This document shows, piece after piece, positions 16,876 through 24,294 of a stretch of DNA of 64,000 bases (within the stretch, counting starts at the first letter, position 1; the number at the start of each line of letters is the position of its first letter). Source of the stretch: Accumulibacter sp. (lineage in GTDB: Bacteria; Pseudomonadota; Gammaproteobacteria; Burkholderiales; Rhodocyclaceae). Location of the stretch: NCBI RefSeq assembly GCF_023806635.1, contig NZ_JAMTDQ010000006.1, positions 1 to 64,000 of the forward strand, in the 5' to 3' direction. Both the position numbers and the translations under genes were made by a program. Below the pieces are notes generated by a model. It had not been told where the DNA came from and did no database searches. It saw nothing but the letters and a program-made list of their open reading frames with translations.

Positions 16876-17868
16876 ATGCAAGCGATGCTTCTCGATGCCC
16901 AGGGCACACCGTTGCGCCTGCGCGACGTGCCCCGACCAAGCCCCGGAGCCGAACAGTTGCTGCTCGCGGTGCGTGCCTGCGGCGTCTGCCGTACCGATCT
17001 GCATGTCGTCGACGGGGATCTCCGGCAGCCCCGCTTGCCGCTCATCCTGGGTCACGAAATCGTCGGCGTGGTGGTGCGGAAAGGCGCCGCCGTCGAGCGC
17101 TTCGCCATTGGCCAGCGGGTTGGCGTGCCGTGGCTCGGACGCACCTGCGGCCACTGCGCGTACTGTACGGGCGGCAGCGAGAACCTCTGCGACGCGGCCG
17201 AGTTCACCGGTTATACGCTCGACGGCGGCTACGCCGAATTCACTCTCGCCGACCAGCGCTATTGCTTTGCCCTGCCTGAGGCATACGCGGACGCCGAAGC
17301 GGCGCCACTGCTCTGCGCCGGGCTGATCGGCTACCGCTCGCTGGTGGCGGCGGGCGACGCCCGGCGCCTCGGAGTCTACGGCTTCGGCGCTGCCGCGCAC
17401 ATCATCGCGCAGGTCGCCCGCTGGCAGGGACGCGAGGTGTTCGCCTTCACCAGGCCCGGCGACGTTGCCGGACAAGAGTTCGCGCGATCTCTGGGCGCGG
17501 TCTGGGCCGGAGGTGCCGACGAACCCCCACCGCAGCTCATGGACGCGGCGATCCTCTTCGCGCCGGCAGGCGAACTGGTACCACAGGCGCTGCGCGGGCT
17601 GCGCAAGGGTGGCACCGTGGTCTGCGCCGGCATCCACATGAGCAACATCCCGGAGTTCCCCTACGACATCCTCTGGGGCGAACGCTGCGTCCGCTCGATC
17701 GCCAACCTGACGCGACGCGATGGCGAGGAGTTCTTGGCGATCGCACCGCGCGCCGGCGTGCGCACGGAAGTCGAGTGCTTCCCGTTGGCGGCGGCGAACG
17801 AGGCGCTCGAGCGGCTGCGCAGCGGCCAGCTGCGTGGCGCAGCGGTGCTGGTCAATCAGCCGGGCTGA
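16876..17868 (+). CDS. Zinc-dependent alcohol dehydrogenase family protein
   Basis: Medium-chain oxidoreductase, 330 residues, likely an NAD(P)-linked alcohol/aldehyde enzyme. The catalytic zinc region has ACGVCRTDLHVVDG and LILGHEIVGVV. The structural zinc loop has four cysteines in CGHCAYCTGGSENLC. A Rossmann segment follows (RLGVYGFGAAAHIIAQVA), with GFGAAA instead of the usual GxGxxG. The C-terminal LTRRDGEEFLAIAP and LRGAAVLV match the 'adh_fam_2' subfamily (TIGR02822). ATG 16876 follows a strong GGAGG. It is monocistronic and converges on the DUF1302 gene ten bases away. Confidence 0.9.
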   Translation: MQAMLLDAQGTPLRLRDVPRPSPGAEQLLLAVRACGVCRTDLHVVDGDLRQPRLPLILGHEIVGVVVRKGAAVERFAIGQRVGVPWLGRTCGHCAYCTGGSENLCDAAEFTGYTLDGGYAEFTLADQRYCFALPEAYADAEAAPLLCAGLIGYRSLVAAGDARRLGVYGFGAAAHIIAQVARWQGREVFAFTRPGDVAGQEFARSLGAVWAGGADEPPPQLMDAAILFAPAGELVPQALRGLRKGGTVVCAGIHMSNIPEFPYDILWGERCVRSIANLTRRDGEEFLAIAPRAGVRTEVECFPLAAANEALERLRSGQLRGAAVLVNQPG

Positions 17869-17877
17869 CGCTGCGGG

Positions 17878-19392
17878 TCAAAAACTGTAGCGGACTTCGG
17901 TGTACACCCGGTCGTTGGCATCATAGCGGCCAAAATAGCCGAGTGGCGGCCCGTGGAAGATGTCGACACCGACCGCGGCACGCCAGTTCTTCTCGAAGTT
18001 CCAGCTGACCCGCGGCCGCAGCATCCAGTCGCTGCGATTGAGGCTCGAGATCCACAGCGCCTGCGCCTCCACCTTGTCGCCGAACTTGTGGTTGACGAGC
18101 AGGCTGTAGCCGTTCTCGTTGGTCTCCGGGATGATTCCCGGATCACGGTCGAAGATGTGTTGCTGGAACAACTGGACGTTGATCCGCGTGTCCGCGATCT
18201 CGTTGTAGTCGAGACCGACCACCCAGCCCAGGACGTTCTGCTCGACGACGCCGTCGGCATCGCTCAGGCTGCTGAAGTTGTTGAGTTCGAAGCCGCGACC
18301 ACGGGTATACACGGCTTCGGCTTTCAGTACCACCGATCCGAAGTCCTTGGCCAGGGTGGTACCAAACTGGTCGATGCGCTTGTGTCTCGCCTCATACACC
18401 ACCGTCGGCTGCGGATTGTCGATGACCTGGCGATAGAAGGTCGGCGCTGCGCTCATGCTGCTGTAGGCAAAGGCGGCGACATCCCAGCCGTCACGCAGGA
18501 CCGACAACCGCAAGCCGTAGTTGGTGTTGGACAGGCTGCTCGACGGAAACCTCTCGTTGAGAAAGACGGTCTGGAAACCAGGCGGCGGTGGCGGCGTGTA
18601 GGCAAAGAACTGGGCACCCGGCTTGCCGATGTTGTCGTAGCTGGCCAGCGGTATCCAGATGAACTCGGCGTGGAAATCGTCCTTGAAATACTCTGCCCGT
18701 GCCGCCCACTGCGGGATGCGGAGAATCTCGAATTCAGGCAGCACGAAGTGACGCACATCCTTGGCGGACACGACGTCACCGAAGAACAGGCCGACCATCT
18801 CGCCCCAAACGATCTGCTGGCGACCGAGGCGGAAATCCCAGTTGTCGGCACTGATGTCCAGGTAGTTCTCACGCAACAGGAAATTGAAGCGCTGGTCGTT
18901 CTCGACCGACTGTGGGTAGAAGCTGGTCAGCGAGTAGACCGCATCATAGTCCACCCGCGCACCGAGCTTCCACTTGACGTTGCTGCTCAGGCGGCCCTGA
19001 GCGCTGAGGTCGAAATGGTTCATCATCTCCGACCAGTGTGAGGGATTCGGCCAGGTATAGGCCATCCGGTTCTGGAAGAAGCCCTTGAGCGCAGGCGGCG
19101 ACGCAATGGCGGCAGTGCCGGCGGCAGCCACCGCCGAGGACTGCAGGTCGTCGCCGGCAAACAACGAATCACGACTGCGCGGTGGCTCGGCCGCCGGCTG
19201 CCGGGCCGGCAGATCGTCGCCGAAGAGCGCTTCGCGACTGTCCTCTGCAGCCGGCGTCGCAGCGGGTTCGTCGTCGGCAAATAGCGCGGCGCGGCTCTTC
19301 GGCAGGGCATCCGCGGCACTGGCTGCCGGTACCGACAGGCTCGCCAGCAGGACCGCGCGGCCAATCATGCGCAAACTAGGTCTGACCTTCAT
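17878..19392 (-). CDS. DUF1302-type outer membrane beta-barrel-like protein
   Basis: A 504-residue exported protein. It has a signal peptide (IGRAVLLASLSVPAASAADA), then a linker with three similar acidic repeats (SRAALFADDE, SREALFGDDL, SRDSLFAGDD), then a long beta-rich region with alternating aromatic strands. It ends in VYTEVRYSF, a C-terminal aromatic typical of outer-membrane barrels. Blocks such as RLGRQQIVWGEMVG and FKDDFHAEFIWIPLASYD identify the DUF1302 (PF06980) family, often found with LolA-like and ABC genes. The ATG at 19392 lies inside the ABC gene end (17-base overlap). Role in envelope lipid or hydrophobic substrate transport is inferred. Confidence 0.83.
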   Translation of the reverse strand: MKVRPSLRMIGRAVLLASLSVPAASAADALPKSRAALFADDEPAATPAAEDSREALFGDDLPARQPAAEPPRSRDSLFAGDDLQSSAVAAAGTAAIASPPALKGFFQNRMAYTWPNPSHWSEMMNHFDLSAQGRLSSNVKWKLGARVDYDAVYSLTSFYPQSVENDQRFNFLLRENYLDISADNWDFRLGRQQIVWGEMVGLFFGDVVSAKDVRHFVLPEFEILRIPQWAARAEYFKDDFHAEFIWIPLASYDNIGKPGAQFFAYTPPPPPGFQTVFLNERFPSSSLSNTNYGLRLSVLRDGWDVAAFAYSSMSAAPTFYRQVIDNPQPTVVYEARHKRIDQFGTTLAKDFGSVVLKAEAVYTRGRGFELNNFSSLSDADGVVEQNVLGWVVGLDYNEIADTRINVQLFQQHIFDRDPGIIPETNENGYSLLVNHKFGDKVEAQALWISSLNRSDWMLRPRVSWNFEKNWRAAVGVDIFHGPPLGYFGRYDANDRVYTEVRYSF

Positions 19393-20185
19393 CTGCCCTT
19401 TCTCCGGCCGAAGTCGACAGCGGCGTCGGCCGACTGTCGCCGTTGCTGCCACTTCCCTCGTCTGCGACACGATGACGCGCGAAAGACCATTTGGCATCCT
19501 TGCGCATCCCGAGCAGCGAAATCTCGCCATCCTCTACGCGCACCAGCCGGTCAGCCTTGGCAATCACTCGCTTGTCATGAGTCGAGAAGATGAAAGTGGT
19601 CTTCAGCTTGCGGTTGATGCGCTTCATCAGCAGCAGGATCTCCTCACCAGTCTTGTGGTCGAGGTTGGCCGTCGGTTCATCGGCCAGAACGATCGCCGGC
19701 CGGATCGCCAGCGCCCTGGCAATGGCCACGCGCTGGCGCTGTCCGCCACTCAACTGGTTCGGTCGATGGCTGGCATACTTGGACAGCCCGACGATCTCCA
19801 GGAAGTGCGCGACGCGCCGCTGTCGCTCTTCGCGCGACAGATCCTGACGCTGCAGCAGCGGATATTCGACGTTCTCCGCCGCCGACAGAACCGGCAGGAG
19901 ATTGAAGGTCTGGAAGATGAAACCGATCGTTCGCGCGCGCAGATCGGCAAGTTGATCCGGGGTGCGGCCACTGACGTCCTGATCGTTGATGTAGATCTTG
20001 CCGCGCGTCGGCGTGTCGATGCAACCGATCAGGTTGAGCAGCGTCGTCTTGCCGCTGCCGGACGGCCCGGCAATGGCGAGAAAGACACCGGGATCGAACG
20101 ACAGGGTGATGTCCTTGAGGGCTTGGACTTTCTGCTCGCCGAGCAGATAATCCTTGTATACGTGTTCGATGCGGACAACCTTCAT
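19376..20185 (-). CDS. LolD/MacB-type ABC transporter ATP-binding protein
   Basis: Cytoplasmic ATPase, 269 residues, of the LolD/FtsE-like branch: Walker A GPSGSGKTT, signature LSGGQRQRVAIARAL, Walker B IVLADEPTANLD, switch FIFSTHDKRV. It has an unusual 40-residue C-terminal tail (after LLGMRKDAKWSF) rich in charged and polar residues. ATG 20185 (MKVVRIEHVYKDYLLG) is taken as the start. It overlaps the DUF1302 gene by 17 bases, so the two are coupled. No partner permease with FtsX topology is adjacent, so the cognate membrane protein must be elsewhere or lost. Confidence 0.87.
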   Translation of the reverse strand: MKVVRIEHVYKDYLLGEQKVQALKDITLSFDPGVFLAIAGPSGSGKTTLLNLIGCIDTPTRGKIYINDQDVSGRTPDQLADLRARTIGFIFQTFNLLPVLSAAENVEYPLLQRQDLSREERQRRVAHFLEIVGLSKYASHRPNQLSGGQRQRVAIARALAIRPAIVLADEPTANLDHKTGEEILLLMKRINRKLKTTFIFSTHDKRVIAKADRLVRVEDGEISLLGMRKDAKWSFARHRVADEGSGSNGDSRPTPLSTSAGERADEGQT

Positions 20186-20238
20186 GCGGTGGCGCTTCCG
20201 GCCAACCGGATCGACGGTCAGCACACAGGGTTAGAACT

Positions 20239-21036
20239 ATGGAAATCATGACCATCCGTCACAGCGCTGTCAACAACGCCGGCTTGCTTCTTGCCGCCGC
20301 ACTGTTCATCGGCACTGCTTCGGCGTCGGCATCCGAGACACCAGCGCCAACAGCGACCGACGATGGCGAAGCGCGGATGATCGTCGAAAAGGCCGACCAG
20401 GTCCGCTTTCCGGCCGATGGCTTCCAGGTTGACGTGACGGTCACCAGCGTGGACAGGGAGCAGAAGGCCGACATCCGCAAGTACCGGGTCCTTGCCAAGG
20501 GCAATACGAACAGCGTCGTGATGGTTGTCGAGCCTGCTTCCGACCGCGGCCAGATCATGCTGATGAAGGGGCGAGACCTCTGGGTATTCATGCCCGAGGT
20601 GTCGCAGCCGATCCGGCTGGCGCTGTCGCAACGCTTGACCGGCCAGGTCGCCAACGGTGATTTGGCACGCGCCAATTTCACCGGCGACTACAACCCGCGG
20701 CTGCTGCGCAGCGAGAAGGTGGACGGCGATGATCACTACGTCCTCGAACTGACCGGCATCGACCGCAGCGTGACCTACCAGAAGGTCCTGTACTGGGTTC
20801 GAGCCAAGGACTACGCGCCGACCAAGGCGGAGTTCTATTCGCTGTCAAACCGTCTGCTCAAGACCTGTCGCTACGAGAACTACAAGACCATGGAAGGCAA
20901 GAGGCGACCAGCGCGGCTGGTGATGGAAGATGCCTTGCGGGGAGGCGAGCAGTCGGTCCTCGAGTACACCGGGATGAAGTCACGCGACCTGCCCGACAAG
21001 GTGTTCACCAAGGACTATCTCAAGAAGCTGGAGTGA
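20239..21036 (+). CDS. LolA-like outer membrane lipoprotein-sorting family protein
   Basis: Exported 265-residue protein with a signal peptide (GLLLAAALFIGTASASA), followed by a LolA-fold domain. That domain shows DVTVTSVDREQKADIRKYRV, DRGQIMLMKGRDLWVFMPEV and LTGQVANGDLARANFTGDYN, as in the uncharacterised LolA-like family (PF17131). Such proteins are thought to shuttle lipids or lipid-linked substrates across the periplasm. It is divergent from the ABC-DUF1302 pair, with only 53 bases between starts, so a shared control region is likely. An alternative start is the ATG at 20248. Confidence 0.83.
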   Translation: MEIMTIRHSAVNNAGLLLAAALFIGTASASASETPAPTATDDGEARMIVEKADQVRFPADGFQVDVTVTSVDREQKADIRKYRVLAKGNTNSVVMVVEPASDRGQIMLMKGRDLWVFMPEVSQPIRLALSQRLTGQVANGDLARANFTGDYNPRLLRSEKVDGDDHYVLELTGIDRSVTYQKVLYWVRAKDYAPTKAEFYSLSNRLLKTCRYENYKTMEGKRRPARLVMEDALRGGEQSVLEYTGMKSRDLPDKVFTKDYLKKLE

Positions 21037-21213
21037 CTGCCGGACCGCCCGCCAGAACGACGGCCGGGCCGCTTTGCCCGGTTGCGATCGGCGTCGATCC
21101 AGCAGCCACGACGGCCGGGCTCGAAGGCCGCGATGGGATCCGCACTTCGTCTTCGTAGTACTATGCCAACTCTTCCACTGCCCGCGGGCAGGTGAGTGAT
21201 TCAAGAGAGGCAG
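21037..21213 (+). promoter_or_regulatory. Spacer before the acyltransferase operon
   Basis: This spacer contains two copies of ACGACGGCCGGGC, near 21057 and 21108. It also has a short hairpin CCGGGC/GCCCGG and a -10-like TACTAT at 21159-21164, without a good -35. Any promoter for the acyltransferase-kinase-regulator run should be here. The evidence is weak. Confidence 0.3.
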
Positions 21214-22086
21214 ATGTTTCTTCCCAGCCTGACGGAACTGACTGTGAGCGAGGGCTACCGCCGCTATTTCACGGTGGTTCCCGCGCTGACCAGTGATCTG
21301 CGGACGCGGAACTACCGCCTGCGGCATCAGGTGTACTGTCGCGAACTCGGCTTCGAGCCGGTCAATCCTGATGGTCTGGAACGTGACGAGTTCGATGCAC
21401 GCTCGGTCCATTGCCTCGTCCAGTCCGTCGCCAGCGGACTGGATGTCGGTTGCGCCCGATTGGTGCTGCTCGACCCGGAAGAGCCCGCGGGGCAGCTGCC
21501 CGTGGAGCTTGCCTGCGCGCAGACGATCGACCGTGCGCTCGTCTCTGCCATGGCGGGCGAGCGCAGCCGGATCGCCGAGATATCGCGGCTGGCGGTCATC
21601 GGCAGCTACCGTCGCCGGCAGGGAGAGCAGGACAGGCCCATCTCGATTTCGGAAGCGGATTTCGGGACCAGCGAACGTCCGCGGCAGCCGTATCTCGCGC
21701 TGGCCGTCTACCTGAGTCTGATCGCTCTCGCACGACAATACCGGGTGAGCATCCTGCTGGTCCTCAGCGAGCGCAAGTTGGCGACGAACCTGGCGCGGCT
21801 CGGCGTCCGCCTGCAGCAGATCGGCCAGCCGGTCGACCATCGCGGCATGCGCATTCCATCGCTTCTCCGGGTGGAGCAGGTGATCGATGGCATGAGCGAG
21901 CCGCTGCGCGCGCTCTTCCAACTCATCTCGCATGAGCTGTGCCAAGGCATCGAGGCAGCCGGAGCGAGCGCCGTGCGCGCGAATCATCGTCCCCTGGAAT
22001 GTGCATCGGGAACCCTGCGCATGCCGCCCCCTTGCCTGGCAGTCATCGCTGCTGACGGCAGCGCACACGCGCCGGTCGATGCATAG
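21214..22086 (+). CDS. PEP-CTERM/exosortase-associated acyltransferase (LuxI/FeeM-like)
   Basis: A 290-residue predicted N-acyltransferase of the exosortase-associated family (TIGR03694-like), whose fold is related to LuxI autoinducer synthases and FeeM N-acyl amino acid synthases. Hallmarks are LRHQVYCRELGFEP, LERDEFDARSVHCLV, GCARLVLLD and the strongly conserved IAEISRLAVIGSYRRR, then LARLGVRLQQIGQPVDHRG. ATG 21214 is preceded by GAGAGG at good spacing; a GTG 18 bases upstream is less likely. Its stop overlaps the next gene by 8 bases. The likely product is an N-acylated amino acid or similar lipid; substrate and role are unknown. Confidence 0.85.
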   Translation: MFLPSLTELTVSEGYRRYFTVVPALTSDLRTRNYRLRHQVYCRELGFEPVNPDGLERDEFDARSVHCLVQSVASGLDVGCARLVLLDPEEPAGQLPVELACAQTIDRALVSAMAGERSRIAEISRLAVIGSYRRRQGEQDRPISISEADFGTSERPRQPYLALAVYLSLIALARQYRVSILLVLSERKLATNLARLGVRLQQIGQPVDHRGMRIPSLLRVEQVIDGMSEPLRALFQLISHELCQGIEAAGASAVRANHRPLECASGTLRMPPPCLAVIAADGSAHAPVDA

Positions 22087-24292
22087 CCTGCCGGAGTCGA
22101 TCCGACACGCCGTGCAGTCGGGGCGAGTACCCTCGCCACCGCAGATTCTGCTCCGGCTGCTGCAACTGGTCGATGATGACGGCACGACGATGACCGAGCT
22201 CGCCCGCCTGGTCGAACAGGATGCCGGTCTGTGCGCCCGCGTCCTGACGGCAGCCAACTCGTCGGCGGTCCGCCGCGGCAAGGAACTGCAAAGCATCGAG
22301 AGTTGCCTGATGGCCCTTGGTACGCGTCTGGTACGTTCGCTTGCCACCTGCCTGTCGGTCCGCAACCTGTTTGAAGAAAGGGGATGCGGACCGGAAGTCG
22401 ATCTCTCAGAGTTCTGGACGCACTCGCTGCTGGTCGCCGAGATTTCGCGCGGGCTGGCGGTCGCCACCCGTTACCCTCGACCCGACGAAGCTTACCTGGC
22501 CGCCCTGCTGCATGATGTCGGACAACTCATCATGCTCTCGGCGCTTGGTGAACCCTACGCGCAGGTGCTGGCGGGCTGCCCCGGCGAGTCCTCATTGTCG
22601 GCGATGGAGATCGAACTGCTGGGCACCGATCACTGCGAGATCGGCACCTGGCTGGCTGACCAATGGCATCTGGATTCTTCCTTCGCCGACGGCATCCTGT
22701 TCCACCACCAGCCGCCGGAGCGGATTGTCGGTGCCGCACAACTGGCCCAGGTCATCTGGCTGGCACATGCGCTGGCCGACTGTGAAGAGGTCCCGGAGCC
22801 GGTGGCCGAGATCGCGCGGCAGATGTTCGACGGCATCGGCGATGGCCAACTCTCGGCCATCTGCGCCCAGGCGACGCAGCGCATGTCGATGGTGGCCGAC
22901 GCCATCGGCATGCGGGCGCCGGCCAGCCGCGAGGGTGGCGCTGCCCGCGGCCTGCCGCGAGTGATCGGCAGCAGAAAGCCCGCATCTGCCGATGCACAGA
23001 CCGAACTCGCCAGCCTGATCGGCAACAAGGCACTCTTGCAACCGCTGCAGGACGACCTGCTGGCACTCGACACCGATGCCGAGCTGTTCCTCGCCCTGCG
23101 TGAAGCAGCACGCATCCTTTTCGACCTCAGCCACCTCGCGTTCCTGCTCCACGATCCGTCCGACGGCAGGCTCAACGGCCAGCAGGTCAGCGGACAGCCA
23201 GCGCTCTTCAGCCAGACGAGCCTTATCTGCGAGCCTCACCGGAGCCTCGCCGCTGCCGCCGCAGTCAGCAACCAGGTCCGCTGTTCTCACGCGGACCGCT
23301 CGCCGGCCCCGGCCTCGCTGCTCGACATGCAGTTTGCCCGCGCCCTGTGCAGCAGCGGCTTGTTGTGCATCCCGATGACCGCGCACGGCACGACGACAGG
23401 GGTGATGATCGCCGGTCTGGGCCGCGACCAGTACGCTTCGCTTTCGCGGCGCCTGCCCTGCCTGCTGAATTTTGGCCGAATCGCCGGCAGCAGCCTCGAT
23501 AGCTGGCAACGGGCCAGACAGGTGCGCGCGCAGGCAGCGGAGGAGACCGCGGCGCGCCTCCTGCAACGGACGCGGCGGATGGTGCATGAGGCGGGCAACC
23601 CGCTGACGATCATCAGGGGCTACCTGCGGATACTCGATGGCAAGCTGCCGCCAGGCGCCGAGGTACACCGGGAACTCGGGGTCCTGACGGAGGAGATCGA
23701 ACGCGTCTCGAGCATCGTCCGGCGCATGAGCGAGACGCCCCCGATGCCGGCCCGCGACACGGCATTCGACGTCGGCGACCTGCTGCGTGAAATGCTGCTG
23801 CTCTACCGGCAGCCGCTGTTCGATGCGCGCGGCATCGCGGTGCAAACGGCATTGCCCACGCAAGCCATGGACATCGGCTGTGACCGCGACAGTGTCAAGC
23901 AGATGGTGCTCAACGTCTGGAAGAACGCGTCGGAGGCGCTGGCCAGCGGGCAGGTGATCAGGGTTTCGCTGACGGGCGATGTCCTGCATCAGGGGCGCCG
24001 CTACGTCGAGCTGTGCATCGAAGACAATGGACCCGGGATGAGCGAAGCGGCGATGCAGGCGATCTATCGACCGGTCGCGGCACGCCTCGGCGAGCCGCGA
24101 GGAATCGGGCTGTCGATCGTCGGTTCGCTGGCGCGGCGGCAGGGGATTCCCGTCACCTGCCGCAGCAAGCCGGGCAGCGGAACAGTGATTTCCTTCCTCT
24201 TGCCAGACATGGATCCGTCCGATAATGTGCCGGGCCAGCGAGGCAGGGCGGACCAGGAAAGGCATGTCTCGCCCGACAGGCGTCAGGAGTAA
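22079..24292 (+). CDS. HDOD-domain sensor histidine kinase
   Basis: A 737-residue soluble kinase with an uncommon layout. It has an N-terminal HDOD domain (about 5-215; SPPQILLRLLQLVDDD, AAYL-ALLHDVGQLIML), a GAF-like middle region (about 310-470), and a C-terminal kinase core. The phospho-acceptor is His503 in MVHEAGNPLTIIRGYL. N-box KQMVLNVWKNASEAL, G1 CIEDNGPGM and G2 GEPRGIGLSIVGSLA complete the ATPase. There are no membrane segments, so input is cytoplasmic. The ATG at 22079 overlaps the acyltransferase end. The adjacent receiver protein, two bases downstream, is its probable partner. Confidence 0.87.
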   Translation: MHSLPESIRHAVQSGRVPSPPQILLRLLQLVDDDGTTMTELARLVEQDAGLCARVLTAANSSAVRRGKELQSIESCLMALGTRLVRSLATCLSVRNLFEERGCGPEVDLSEFWTHSLLVAEISRGLAVATRYPRPDEAYLAALLHDVGQLIMLSALGEPYAQVLAGCPGESSLSAMEIELLGTDHCEIGTWLADQWHLDSSFADGILFHHQPPERIVGAAQLAQVIWLAHALADCEEVPEPVAEIARQMFDGIGDGQLSAICAQATQRMSMVADAIGMRAPASREGGAARGLPRVIGSRKPASADAQTELASLIGNKALLQPLQDDLLALDTDAELFLALREAARILFDLSHLAFLLHDPSDGRLNGQQVSGQPALFSQTSLICEPHRSLAAAAAVSNQVRCSHADRSPAPASLLDMQFARALCSSGLLCIPMTAHGTTTGVMIAGLGRDQYASLSRRLPCLLNFGRIAGSSLDSWQRARQVRAQAAEETAARLLQRTRRMVHEAGNPLTIIRGYLRILDGKLPPGAEVHRELGVLTEEIERVSSIVRRMSETPPMPARDTAFDVGDLLREMLLLYRQPLFDARGIAVQTALPTQAMDIGCDRDSVKQMVLNVWKNASEALASGQVIRVSLTGDVLHQGRRYVELCIEDNGPGMSEAAMQAIYRPVAARLGEPRGIGLSIVGSLARRQGIPVTCRSKPGSGTVISFLLPDMDPSDNVPGQRGRADQERHVSPDRRQE

Positions 24293-24294
24293 GG

